From an uncultured Ruminococcus sp. (GTDB lineage Bacteria > Bacillota > Clostridia > Oscillospirales > Acutalibacteraceae): a stretch of DNA of 13,658 bases. The translations under genes were made by a program, and so were the position numbers. The notes beneath the pieces were generated by a model. It was not told the DNA's origin. It ran no database searches and saw only the letters and a list, made by a program, of their open reading frames with translations. The stretch is taken from positions 1 to 13,658 of the forward strand of contig CAKSNZ010000042.1 in the NCBI GenBank assembly GCA_934476515.1, given 5' to 3'. Numbering within the stretch: the first letter of the stretch is position 1; every line of letters begins with the position of its first letter. Below, in pieces: positions 6,639-13,658 of the stretch.

Positions 6639-6692
6639 TTGTATATTAAAATAAAAGTAATTAACTTTTCTTAAATTATAAGATAATAATTG

Positions 6693-7469
6693 TTATATTA
6701 TTTCTTTAATTTCAGTTACAATAGATTTTAATGTATTGATAGTATTTTCTTTATTAGAAAATAATTCGGTAAATAGATTTGTTAAATTTTCTTCAAAATT
6801 CTTTGGAAGAATTTTGCCAAAGCTTTTTGCATATTCAACCATTCTTTTTTCACCGGGATGAGTCATTTTATTTAGTGCAAATATTATATCAAAGTACGAC
6901 TCAACAAATGCTGATGTTCTGTGGTTGATACTAGGCAAATCATTTCTGTTAAGTGCTTTTGTAATTTGCTTATCATAGGAAGGTAATATTCCGGATAATA
7001 AGTTCATATTTTTTTCAATAATATTTTCTTTTAATTTTTCCGGATAAGGCACAGAAAATCTGTCTTGCATTTTTTTAAATTTATCATTCTTATCATATAG
7101 AATTTTACTGTGTAGAACATTGTGCCATATGCAAGTTGTATATCCGTTGTGGGCATTATATTTTTCAACAACAGAAGAAAGTTCTTCTGTAATATTGTCA
7201 ATATTTCTGTAGAGAATATCAATGTCTATGTCATCTTTTAATGTACAGTTATCTTCTAACTCCCAAAAGTGATTGCCTAGTTCAATATACTTGCAATATT
7301 TTTCTAGGATGCTTTTTCTTACTTCATCACTTGGAACAGTATCACAGTAAATGTATAAGTCGTAATCTGATTTTTTATCATACTTTTCACTTGCCCTAGA
7401 ACCGGCTAAAGCAATAGATTGAACCTCATTAAGGGTAGAAATTTCTTTCCATAGATTTTCAAAAAACAT
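6693..7469 (-). CDS. Nucleotidyltransferase-fold protein with DUF4037-like C-terminal domain
   Basis: The 258-residue protein begins with a polymerase-beta-like nucleotidyltransferase core. GS at 23-24 (ALAGSRASEKY), then D35 and D37 in KKSDYDLYIYC, give the GS...DxD metal site, and DDIDIDILYR (79-88) offers the third acidic residue. The middle and C-terminal part (about 155-240), including FVESYFDIIFALNKMTHPGEKRM, matches what I know of DUF4037. The family transfers nucleotides to small molecules or proteins; some relatives modify aminoglycosides or act as toxin-antitoxin MNT partners. No HEPN partner is adjacent, and resistance cannot be claimed. AGGTGA (7474-7479) precedes the ATG. It follows ppa on the same strand after a terminator, and no separate promoter is clear, so it may depend on read-through. 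Confidence 0.78.
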   Translation of the reverse strand: MFFENLWKEISTLNEVQSIALAGSRASEKYDKKSDYDLYIYCDTVPSDEVRKSILEKYCKYIELGNHFWELEDNCTLKDDIDIDILYRNIDNITEELSSVVEKYNAHNGYTTCIWHNVLHSKILYDKNDKFKKMQDRFSVPYPEKLKENIIEKNMNLLSGILPSYDKQITKALNRNDLPSINHRTSAFVESYFDIIFALNKMTHPGEKRMVEYAKSFGKILPKNFEENLTNLFTELFSNKENTINTLKSIVTEIKEII

Positions 7470-7490
7470 AACATCACCTAAATTAAGTGT

Positions 7491-7527
7491 ATATAAAAAG
7501 CCTACAAACTTTTAAATTAGTAGGCTT
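7491..7527 (-). terminator. Intrinsic terminator between ppa and the nucleotidyltransferase gene
   Basis: On the minus strand, AAGCCTAC (7520-7527) pairs with GTAGGCTT (7498-7505), with an AT-rich loop that can extend the helix, followed by TTTATAT. It starts about 20 bases after the ppa stop and ends about 21 bases before the next start codon, so it lies in the leader of the downstream gene. Confidence 0.75.
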
Positions 7528-7547
7528 AGTAAAAACTTTATTATATT

Positions 7548-8084
7548 TTATGCCATTTGGAAGTCACGAATGTAACTGTCAATAGACTTTCTGATAACTT
7601 CCTTTGCATCTTCACAACCGTTAATTTCTGTAACAGTAGTAACCTTGTCATTTTCAAGGGTTTTATAAACCTGGAAGAAATGTCTGATTTCTTCAAAATA
7701 ATGAGTAGGTAGGTCAGAAATATCACTATAACCGTTGTAGTTAGGGTCATTAACCGGAACTGCAATGATTTTTTCATCATTGTGGTTATCATCAATCATA
7801 GTCAGTACACCGATTGGTTTACATTCAACCAGTGTCATAGGCTGAATTGTTTCACTACATAATACAAGTACATCAAGTGGGTCGCCGTCATCTGCATATG
7901 TACGAGGAATAAAGCCATAGTTAGCCGGATAGTGGGTGGATGTAAAAAGCACTCTGTCCAATTTTAGTAACCCTGTTTCTTTGTCTAATTCGTATTTGTT
8001 CTTGCCACCCTTAGAAATTTCAATAACTGCATAAAACTTATCTGTTGTAATTCTTTTTGGGGAAATATCGTGCCAAATATTCAT
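7548..8084 (-). CDS. ppa: Inorganic pyrophosphatase, family I
   Basis: This enzyme hydrolyses pyrophosphate to two phosphates in the cytoplasm, driving nucleotide and protein polymerisation. The 178-residue length is right for the bacterial soluble family I enzyme. ADDGDPLDVLVL (64-75) is the family signature, with metal-binding D66, D68 and D71. Other active-site stretches are EISKGGKNKYELD (22-34), FTSTHYPANYGFIP (47-60) and DDNHNDEKI (98-106). The start ATG is preceded by AAAGGA about 10 bases upstream. It has a strong promoter and is divergent from the response regulator gene. The identity is clear. Many Firmicutes instead use a family II enzyme, so a family I enzyme here is mildly informative about lineage. 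Confidence 0.97.
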   Translation of the reverse strand: MNIWHDISPKRITTDKFYAVIEISKGGKNKYELDKETGLLKLDRVLFTSTHYPANYGFIPRTYADDGDPLDVLVLCSETIQPMTLVECKPIGVLTMIDDNHNDEKIIAVPVNDPNYNGYSDISDLPTHYFEEIRHFFQVYKTLENDKVTTVTEINGCEDAKEVIRKSIDSYIRDFQMA

Positions 8085-8117
8085 TTATTATCATTCCTTT
8101 CCTTATTTGATAACTAT

Positions 8118-8146
8118 ATTTTATTTTAAATTTCACCTATTGTCAA
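8118..8146 (-). promoter_or_regulatory. Promoter of ppa
   Basis: On the minus strand, a perfect -35 TTGACA (8141-8146) and a -10 TAAAAT (8118-8123) are separated by 17 bases. The -35 box lies inside the first of two palindromic direct repeats, so a regulator binding there would compete with RNA polymerase. Confidence 0.85.
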
Positions 8147-8170
8147 TACGATTTTACCTATTGACAATAC
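8135..8170. promoter_or_regulatory. Pair of palindromic direct repeats in the divergent ppa/response-regulator promoter region
   Basis: ACCTATTGTCAATAC (8135-8149) and ACCTATTGACAATAC (8156-8170) differ at one base and are offset by exactly 21 bases, about two helical turns. Each contains a palindrome, TATTG-N-CAATA. The first covers the ppa -35 box. The second contains TTGACA on the plus strand (8161-8166), a possible -35 for the response regulator, though no good -10 follows. A dimeric regulator binding side by side is an inference. Confidence 0.55.
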
Positions 8171-8176
8171 TTTTTC

Positions 8177-8190
8177 TTACAATTTTGTAA
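8177..8190 (+). promoter_or_regulatory. BceR-type binding site upstream of the response regulator
   Basis: TTACA-ATTT-TGTAA is a perfect match to the TNACA-N4-TGTAA consensus I recall for BceR-like response regulators of Firmicutes. It lies 46 bases before the response regulator start. A related site precedes the ATPase gene. Autoregulation of the two-component genes is inferred. Confidence 0.65.
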
Positions 8191-8235
8191 TAGAAGTATT
8201 TTAGCCTATGTGTTATTATTATTTGGGGTGATTAA

Positions 8236-8913
8236 ATGAATGTTTTTTTACTTGAAGATGATGAGGCTATTGGTATTGGCCTAAAGTATTCTCTTGAAAA
8301 TGAGGGCTATACCGTAACAATTTCAACCAGTGTAAAGTCAGCTTTTGAAATTATAAATAAAGAGAAATTTGCATTATATATTCTTGACTTAACTTTGCCT
8401 GATGGAAGTGGTTATGATGTTTGCAAAAAGATAAAGACAATCGGTGACTTTCCGGTAATTTTCCTTACTGCTTATGATGATGAGGTTAATGTGGTTATGG
8501 GTCTTGAACTTGGTGCTGATGACTATATTTCTAAACCATTTAGAGTTAAGGAACTTATTGCCAGAATTAAAAGTGTCCTTAGACGATACAATAGGGAAAG
8601 TAAAGGTATCATAAAAATTGGAAATGTACTTATTAATACAAACAAAGCAACAGTTTTCAAGAATGGTCAGGAAGTTATTTTAACTGCTATGGAGTATAAG
8701 CTATTCTTAATTTTGCTTAATAATCGTGGTAATATTCTTTCTCGTAATAAACTGTTGGAATATATTTGGGATGTTGAGGGTGATTTTGTAAATGACAACA
8801 CTCTTACTGTTTATATTAAAAGATTAAGAGATAAAATTGAGGATGACCCATCAGCCCCTATGATTATCAAGACAATTCGTGGATTAGGATATGTGATTGA
8901 AAATGATAAATAA
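8236..8913 (+). CDS. OmpR/PhoB-family response regulator, BceR-like by context
   Basis: The 225-residue protein has a receiver domain (about 1-118) and a winged-helix DNA-binding domain (about 125-223). Receiver residues are complete: acidic pocket E7/D8/D9, phosphoacceptor D51 in LYILDLTLPD, T78 and K100 in YISKPF. The output domain has LTAMEYKLFLILLNNRGNIL and ends NTLTVYIKRLRDKI ... IKTIRGLGYVI, typical of OmpR-type proteins. Phosphorylation by the next gene's kinase should promote dimer binding to DNA. GGGGTGA precedes the ATG. It overlaps the kinase gene. The presence of BceR-type sites before this gene and the transporter suggests the target. The promoter position is not clear. Confidence 0.93.
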   Translation: MNVFLLEDDEAIGIGLKYSLENEGYTVTISTSVKSAFEIINKEKFALYILDLTLPDGSGYDVCKKIKTIGDFPVIFLTAYDDEVNVVMGLELGADDYISKPFRVKELIARIKSVLRRYNRESKGIIKIGNVLINTNKATVFKNGQEVILTAMEYKLFLILLNNRGNILSRNKLLEYIWDVEGDFVNDNTLTVYIKRLRDKIEDDPSAPMIIKTIRGLGYVIENDK

Positions 8914-9895
8914 AGATATAAAGATTATTGCTTTAATGGGCTTTTTAGGAACAATAGTTGCAACTGTAGTGACACTATTCTTTAATGTAGTATGTTCTGT
9001 AGTTACCTTTTTGTTAGGTGCAATTTTGACCTTAACATTTTATATCGTTACCAAAAAAAGATACAAGAAAATCGCCGATTTAAATAACTACCTTTCACTT
9101 GTATGTGCCGGTAATTATATGATTGATATTAATGATAATACTGAGGGTGAACTGTCTATCCTAAAGAATAATTTGTACAAGGTTATTGTGTTACTTCGCT
9201 CAAAGAATGAACTGCTTGAAAAAGACAAAATCTATCTTGCAGATTCTTTAGCCGATATTTCCCATCAGTTAAAAACACCACTAACCTCACTAATGGTTAT
9301 GGTTGATTTGTTGAAAGATGAAAAGAATATTGATAAGCAAAAGCAGTTTATCTCTATAATAGAAATTCAGATTAGCAAGATAAAATGGTTAGTAGAGAAT
9401 CTCCTTAAACTTTCAAAGTTAGATGCCGGTACAATTAAGTTTAAGAAAGAACAAATTGATGTTTTATCGGTAATTACAAAAAGCCTAAGTCCATTCCTTG
9501 TACAAATGGAAATGAAGAATATTTCACTTGAAACTACTATTAATGACTTTTCCTTTACAGGTGACTTAAACTGGACAAGTGAGGCAGTGGAAAATATTAT
9601 AAAAAATTGTATTGAACATACTGACGATAATGGAAAGCTAAATATAGAAACAGGTGTAACTAATATTTACAGTTACATAAAAATTACTGACAACGGTTGT
9701 GGTATTAAGAAAAAGGACTTGCCACATATTTTTGAAAGATTTTATCAAGGAGAAAATTCTTCTAAGGAGAGTGTAGGTATTGGACTTGCACTTGCCAAGA
9801 CAATTATAGATAATCAAGGTGGCTCAATAGAAGTTACCAGTGAAGAAAATGTAGGAACAGAATTTATTATTAAATTCAACAAAATGGTTGTGTGA
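8897..9895 (+). CDS. Intramembrane-sensing histidine kinase, BceS-like
   Basis: The 332-residue kinase has two adjacent membrane segments (about 10-30 and 33-52) with almost no extracytoplasmic loop. There follow a short linker, the dimerisation/phosphoacceptor helix with H123 in ADISHQLKTPLTSL, and a catalytic domain with N-box N233/N237 (EAVENIIKNCIEH), G1 box TDNGCGI (264-270), F box IFERFYQG and G2 box GIGLALAKTI. Kinases of this shape lack a sensory domain and usually need a partner ABC transporter to sense peptides such as bacitracin-type antibiotics. The TTG start (8897) has AGG 8 bases before it. An ATG at 8903 would shorten the protein by two residues and cannot be excluded. It overlaps the response regulator gene by 17 bases, so the two are co-translated. 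Confidence 0.92.
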   Translation: MKMINKDIKIIALMGFLGTIVATVVTLFFNVVCSVVTFLLGAILTLTFYIVTKKRYKKIADLNNYLSLVCAGNYMIDINDNTEGELSILKNNLYKVIVLLRSKNELLEKDKIYLADSLADISHQLKTPLTSLMVMVDLLKDEKNIDKQKQFISIIEIQISKIKWLVENLLKLSKLDAGTIKFKKEQIDVLSVITKSLSPFLVQMEMKNISLETTINDFSFTGDLNWTSEAVENIIKNCIEHTDDNGKLNIETGVTNIYSYIKITDNGCGIKKKDLPHIFERFYQGENSSKESVGIGLALAKTIIDNQGGSIEVTSEENVGTEFIIKFNKMVV

Positions 9896-9906
9896 CGAAT
9901 TTGTAA
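9893..9906 (+). promoter_or_regulatory. BceR-type binding site upstream of the ABC transporter genes
   Basis: TGACG-AATT-TGTAA matches TNACA-N4-TGTAA with one mismatch (G for the last A of the left half). It overlaps the kinase stop codon. Its centre is about 40 bases upstream of the -10 box at 9940, a position suited to activation. Confidence 0.6.
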
Positions 9907-9939
9907 TATAAAAGTCACCTTAATGTAAGTTTCCTTTGA

Positions 9940-9945
9940 TATGAT
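9940..9945 (+). promoter_or_regulatory. -10 element of a probable regulated promoter for the ABC transporter
   Basis: TATGAT (9940-9945) is a fair -10 box, but the bases 17 upstream (ACCTTA) do not resemble TTGACA. A poor -35 beside a response-regulator site fits an activator-dependent promoter. A start near 9952 would give a leader of about 20 bases containing AGGGAGGA. This is inferred from spacing only. Confidence 0.5.
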
Positions 9946-9971
9946 ATAGTCAAAGTTAGGGAGGAAAATTT

Positions 9972-10655
9972 ATGAACATACTTGAAGTTAAAAATTTATC
10001 AAAAATTTACGGAAAAGGTGACACACTTGTAAAAGCAGTTGATGATGTTTCTTTTACTGTTGAGCAAGGTGAGTTTGTTGCAATTATCGGACCATCAGGT
10101 TCAGGTAAATCAACTTTATTACATATAATCGGTGGTGTAGATACACCAACAACCGGTAATGTAATTATTGACGGCACTGATATTACAAAGCTAAAGGAAA
10201 GTCCTTTGTCAATTTTCAGAAGAAGACAAATCGGTCTTGTATATCAGTTTTACAACCTAATACCAATCTTAACAGTTGAAGAAAATTTAACTTTGCCACT
10301 ATTATTAGATGGCAGAAAGCCTAACAAAGAACAGATTGATTACTTAGTAAGCAACCTTGGCTTAGGTGACAGACTAAAGCACTTGCCAAACCAGCTTTCA
10401 GGTGGTCAACAACAGAGAGTTTCAATCGGCAGAGCATTGGCTAACAATCCTGCACTTTTACTTGCTGATGAACCTACAGGTAACCTTGACAGTGAAAACA
10501 GTAAGGAAATTGTTGCTTTACTTCGCAAGTTTAACAGAGAGCATAACCAAACAGTAATTATGATTACTCATGACGAAAGAATTGCTCAGTCTGCTGACAG
10601 AATTATTGCTATTGAAGATGGTAAGATTGTTAAGGATGAGGTGAGTAAAGGTTGA
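9972..10655 (+). CDS. ABC transporter ATPase, LolD/BceA (MacB) type
   Basis: The 227-residue ATP-binding subunit has all motifs: Walker A GPSGSGKST (40-48), Q-loop Q92 in LVYQFYNL, signature LSGGQQQR (142-149), Walker B LLLADE (162-167) and H-loop H200 in MITHDE. The sequence after Walker A (TLLHIIGGVDTPTTGNVIID) and the FRRRQIGLVYQFYNLIP stretch are typical of the peptide-exporting/lipoprotein-release class. It powers the permease encoded next, whose start codon overlaps its stop by 4 bases. AGGGAGGA lies just before the ATG. Likely role, from the family and the neighbouring two-component system: removal of a cell-wall-active peptide from its target, and signalling to the kinase. Substrate unknown. 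Confidence 0.95.
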   Translation: MNILEVKNLSKIYGKGDTLVKAVDDVSFTVEQGEFVAIIGPSGSGKSTLLHIIGGVDTPTTGNVIIDGTDITKLKESPLSIFRRRQIGLVYQFYNLIPILTVEENLTLPLLLDGRKPNKEQIDYLVSNLGLGDRLKHLPNQLSGGQQQRVSIGRALANNPALLLADEPTGNLDSENSKEIVALLRKFNREHNQTVIMITHDERIAQSADRIIAIEDGKIVKDEVSKG

Positions 10656-13237
10656 AGATTGTAAGAACATTAACTTTGCGTCACCTAAAAGAAAATAAAG
10701 GCAGAACAGTTGTCACTATCTTAGGTATCATTGTTGCAGTAGCAATGATTACAGCAGTATTTGTTGGTATGTCCTCATTACTTAATGTTACAGGACAAGC
10801 AATGAGAAATGACACAGGTGACTATGAATTTCAGGCATATGTAAATGATAGTAGTATTGAAAAACTTAAAAAAGACAGTAGAGTAAAAACAGTTGGTATT
10901 GGAGTAAATAGTGAAAATACTAACGACCACAGAGAGGTTTGTTCACCGGCAGGACATGATTCTCCTATATATACTACAACTTATGTAGCAGGTGATGAAA
11001 ACTATTTTAAGCAATTTATTGTTTCTAAATATGAGGGGACTTTACCTAAAAACGAAAATGAAATTGCAGTTGATAAGTCTTATTTTGATCTTGTTAACGA
11101 TGATACTAACAGTGAAATACATTGGAAGGTCGGAGATAAAGTAAAGCTGGACTATGGCAATTACTATAACAAAAAAGAAGATTACGAAACCAGTTTTAAT
11201 GATGATGGTACAAAATACAGAAAAGCCGGTTCAAAGTATGTTACAGTAACTGCAATTCTTGACTATAACTCACCAACTCCAATGATTATAACCGGATGGG
11301 ACAAAAATTGTACTGTTGATATTAAACCGGTATATGTAAAACTAAAAGAGGTTGGTTTTAATACTCGTAACAAAATTAAAAGTATAGCTAAGGATTGTGG
11401 CATTGATAAATATAGCTTTGAATATAACGGTGAATATATTTTATGTCAGGGCGACCTTACCTTCATTGACCAATACAAAGATATGATACCTTTGATTGGT
11501 GCTGTTTTGGCTATAATTATTGTTGCATCTGTTATGCTGATTTATAATGCCTTTTCAATGTCGCTGACAGACAGAATCAGATACTTAGGAATGTTGGCAA
11601 GTGTTGGTGCTACCAGAAAGCAAAAGAGAAATTCGGTATATTTTGAGGGTGCTTTCCTAGGAATGATTGCAATTCCTTTAGGTATTTTCTTCGGTATTAT
11701 CGGTATTGATATTACTTTAAATGTAGTTATAAATAGACTGGCTGATGCCAATGCATTGTCTGGTGTGGATAAAATAGATTCTATTTTATCAGTACCGGTT
11801 TGGAGTATTATTTCGATAATTGTATTTAGTATTATTACAATCTTTATTTCTGCATATATTCCTGCCAGAAAGTCCTCAAAGATTAGTCCTATTGATGCAA
11901 TCAGACAGAATGACTCAATTAAGCTAAAGGCAAGAACTTTAAAGTCATCAAAATTAATCAGAAAAGTATTTGGTTATGAGGGTGAAATTGCCAACAAAAA
12001 CCTAAAGAGAAACGGCAAAAAGTCAAGATTGATTATTGTATCTATTACAGTTTCTATTATTTTATTCTTGTCAGTAAATACTTTTTGTAATTTGTTTAGT
12101 ATGGGTGCAAGTATTGATAAAACAGCATATCAGGTTCAAGCCTCTTGTGAATATGATAAGCTAGACCAATTTAATGAAAAATTAAGCCAAATTAAAAATA
12201 TAGATAAAATCTATATGATTAATAAAGATGTATATGGTTTCCAGAAAGTCAACGGCTTTAAGCAAGATATCTATAATCATATTACACCAAAATACAAAGA
12301 TAAATACGGTGATGATATAGCAATTTGTATGCACATTATTGATGATGATACATTTAATAAAATTTGTAAAGATAACAACATAGATACTAAGAATTATTAT
12401 GATGGAAAAACAACAAAAATGGTTCTTGTAAATAGTGTTGGTGATAAATCAAATGAGGACCCTGTATTAACAGATGATATTAAGAATAAAAATCTTAAAT
12501 CTCAAGCAATAACCACATTTGAATCTACCATAATTGATTATAGTGAAGATGATGAATATGGTGACAGTGTAGTTATCGGTGATTTTATCAAGTATGATGA
12601 GGATAACCCTGTTTTCAAACTTGATAACTATGAAGATTTAACAGGTTTTATCCCTATTAGTCAGTATATTAACAGTAAGAATTTAACCGGAGATAATGTA
12701 CAAATTGAGTACGGTATTGAAACCAAAGAACATGAGCAAGTATTTGATGATATAAATGATATTCCGGGTAAATGTGGAAAGCTATATGTATATGATGTTC
12801 AAGCTAGTAGAGAATCTGCAAATTCAATCATATTTACAGTCAGAGTATTTGTATATGGCTTCATTACACTAATCACTTTAATTACAATCTTCAATATAAT
12901 TAACACAATATCAACCGGTATTGCAATGAGAAAAAGAGAATTTGCAATGCTCCGTTCAGTAGGTGTTTCCAAGAAAGGCTTTTACAAAATTGTCTGCTTA
13001 GAAAGTGTTTTGTATGGATTAAAGTCACTAATTATCGGTTTACCACTTAGCTTTGTAATTAGCTACGGTATGAATAAGGCTTTAGGCTCAAGTGCTTATC
13101 CATTTACCCTTGATTATAAGATGTATCTAATAGTTATTGTGGCAGTGTTCTTAATTGTTGGACTTACAATGTTCTATGCAGTTAACAAAATTAAGAAAGG
13201 CTCAATAATTGAAGCACTAAAGGAAGATATAGATTAA
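10652..13237 (+). CDS. FtsX-type ABC transporter permease with two large extracytoplasmic domains
   Basis: The 861-residue permease has eight predicted membrane segments (about 19-40, 280-300, 330-360, 383-405, 459-481, 728-752, 785-807, 823-843). They form two FtsX modules, each with one segment, a large outside domain (about 41-279 and 482-727) and three more segments. Both modules contain the typical cytoplasmic loop, RIRYLGMLASVGATRKQKR (308-326) and KREFAMLRSVGVSKKGF (761-777), which couples to the ATPase. BceB-type permeases are usually about 650 residues with ten segments and one outside domain, so this is a different layout, closer to a fused duplicate. The TTG start overlaps the ATPase stop (TTGA) and has GAGGTG 8 bases before it. 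It most likely works with the ATPase and the upstream kinase in peptide resistance or sensing. Substrate cannot be read from sequence. Confidence 0.92.
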   Translation: MKIVRTLTLRHLKENKGRTVVTILGIIVAVAMITAVFVGMSSLLNVTGQAMRNDTGDYEFQAYVNDSSIEKLKKDSRVKTVGIGVNSENTNDHREVCSPAGHDSPIYTTTYVAGDENYFKQFIVSKYEGTLPKNENEIAVDKSYFDLVNDDTNSEIHWKVGDKVKLDYGNYYNKKEDYETSFNDDGTKYRKAGSKYVTVTAILDYNSPTPMIITGWDKNCTVDIKPVYVKLKEVGFNTRNKIKSIAKDCGIDKYSFEYNGEYILCQGDLTFIDQYKDMIPLIGAVLAIIIVASVMLIYNAFSMSLTDRIRYLGMLASVGATRKQKRNSVYFEGAFLGMIAIPLGIFFGIIGIDITLNVVINRLADANALSGVDKIDSILSVPVWSIISIIVFSIITIFISAYIPARKSSKISPIDAIRQNDSIKLKARTLKSSKLIRKVFGYEGEIANKNLKRNGKKSRLIIVSITVSIILFLSVNTFCNLFSMGASIDKTAYQVQASCEYDKLDQFNEKLSQIKNIDKIYMINKDVYGFQKVNGFKQDIYNHITPKYKDKYGDDIAICMHIIDDDTFNKICKDNNIDTKNYYDGKTTKMVLVNSVGDKSNEDPVLTDDIKNKNLKSQAITTFESTIIDYSEDDEYGDSVVIGDFIKYDEDNPVFKLDNYEDLTGFIPISQYINSKNLTGDNVQIEYGIETKEHEQVFDDINDIPGKCGKLYVYDVQASRESANSIIFTVRVFVYGFITLITLITIFNIINTISTGIAMRKREFAMLRSVGVSKKGFYKIVCLESVLYGLKSLIIGLPLSFVISYGMNKALGSSAYPFTLDYKMYLIVIVAVFLIVGLTMFYAVNKIKKGSIIEALKEDID

Positions 13238-13340
13238 TTATTATAAATGAAAATCTATAAAATGCTATTGTGCTTATTAAAAATTATACAGGCATTTAAA
13301 ATTAAACCGGTATTAATTAAAATTTAATTGGTTTAAAAAT

Positions 13341-13421
13341 CAAATTAGCATAAACATAATTAATTAGCTTATAACTAAATCAAACTGGCATAAATATAAT
13401 TAGAATAGCTTACAACAATTT
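13341..13421. repeat. Tandem imperfect pair of a roughly 40-bp AT-rich repeat
   Basis: Copy 1 (13341-13380) and copy 2 (13381-13421) begin CAAATTAGCATAAACATAAT and CAAACTGGCATAAATATAAT, and both continue to TAGCTTA. About four-fifths of positions agree, with one inserted base. A third relative is at 6572-6610. All lie between a gene end and a terminator. The function is unknown. Confidence 0.5.
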
Positions 13422-13449
13422 ATTTGTTTCATTATTCCCAAATCCCAAA

Positions 13450-13488
13450 ACACCCTATGGTATTTCCTACCATAGGGTGTCGCCTTTT
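13450..13488 (+). terminator. Strong hairpin, probable terminator of the transporter operon
   Basis: ACACCCTATGGTA (13450-13462) is a perfect 13-bp match to TACCATAGGGTGT (13468-13480), with loop TTTCC. The plus-strand tail is CGCCTTTTGTG, a weak U-run, and the minus-strand tail is TTTTGGGATTT. It is far (about 210 bases) from the permease stop. It may act in both directions. Confidence 0.7.
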
Positions 13489-13658
13489 GTGTTTGTTTTT
13501 GATAGTGGTTTTAATATTTTAGTGTTATAAATTAGTTCTTTAATTTTGATTGTGCAAATCTAAAAATAATTCAATAAATTTGGGTTTGTGGGGATGATTA
13601 TGTAATGTAGATAAATTAGATAATAACCGATTAATTCATCTAATTTATAGTTTTATCC
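13489..13658. other. Non-coding right edge with an 11-bp inverted repeat
   Basis: No open frame with a ribosome binding site is seen here. ATAAATTAGAT (13611-13621) is exactly complementary to ATCTAATTTAT (13638-13648), with a 16-base loop and no U-tail on either strand. It could be an operator for a gene beyond the window or an incidental AT-rich palindrome. Confidence 0.5.

Noticed and set aside
6693..7469. Aminoglycoside resistance gene or MNT/HEPN toxin-antitoxin component.
   Set aside because: Only the general nucleotidyltransferase motif is present, with no HEPN neighbour and no substrate-specific motif.
7470..7545. Own promoter for the nucleotidyltransferase gene (TATAAT-like at the end of ppa, TATATAC near 7490).
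   Set aside because: The first would read through the ppa terminator and neither has a reasonable -35 box at 16-18 bases.
7541..7795. Open frame of 84 residues overlapping ppa.
   Set aside because: A shifted-frame shadow of the pyrophosphatase gene.
13248..13328. Possible 26-codon small protein after the permease (starting MKIYKMLLCLLK).
   Set aside because: No ribosome binding site, AT-rich by-product composition, and no promoter; insufficient support.
13611..13648. Terminator or mobile-element end at the right edge.
   Set aside because: The stem is AT-only apart from one pair, has no U-tail and no accompanying transposase or target-site duplication.

Overview
The window is AT-rich, uses AGA-heavy arginine codons, AGGAGG-type ribosome binding sites and U-tailed terminators, and carries a leucine T-box, a BspA-like leucine-rich-repeat protein and a Bce-like regulator/transporter module. 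This suggests a chromosomal segment of a low-GC Clostridia species, probably a gut Oscillospiraceae/Ruminococcus-type organism. That placement is an inference from gene content and style. No transposase, integrase, tRNA, rRNA or CRISPR array is visible.

Layout. (1) 1-288: a structured repeat-like sequence at the left edge, then the leuA terminator. (2) 289-2321, minus strand: leuA (2-isopropylmalate synthase) behind a T-box riboswitch with a CUC (Leu) specifier and a consensus promoter, so leucine synthesis responds to uncharged tRNA-Leu. (3) 2625-5092, plus strand: an ECF sigma factor, an overlapping single-pass membrane protein that is probably its anti-sigma factor, and a secreted leucine-rich-repeat protein. 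The sigma gene and the repeat-protein gene are preceded by the same bipartite motif with the same spacing, which points to an autoregulated sigma factor with the surface protein as a target. (4) 5207-6550, plus strand: an uncommon NYN/PIN-like putative nuclease with an unrecognised N-terminal region, transcribed alone. (5) 6693-8084, minus strand: a DUF4037-type nucleotidyltransferase and, upstream of it, inorganic pyrophosphatase (ppa). (6) 8236-13237, plus strand: an OmpR-family response regulator, an intramembrane-sensing histidine kinase, an ABC ATPase and an 861-residue FtsX-type permease. This is the architecture of a cell-envelope stress or antimicrobial-peptide detoxification module.

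A TNACA-N4-TGTAA-like inverted repeat, the motif known for BceR-type regulators, lies before the response regulator (perfect match) and before the ATPase gene (one mismatch), giving direct sequence support for the regulatory link. (7) 13238-13658: non-coding, with a tandem pair of a roughly 40-bp AT-rich repeat that also occurs after the NYN gene, a strong hairpin terminator and an edge inverted repeat.

Most of the window is ordinary housekeeping and signalling. The parts most worth a second look are the two-promoter sigma circuit, the NYN protein, and the transporter module with its unusual permease topology.
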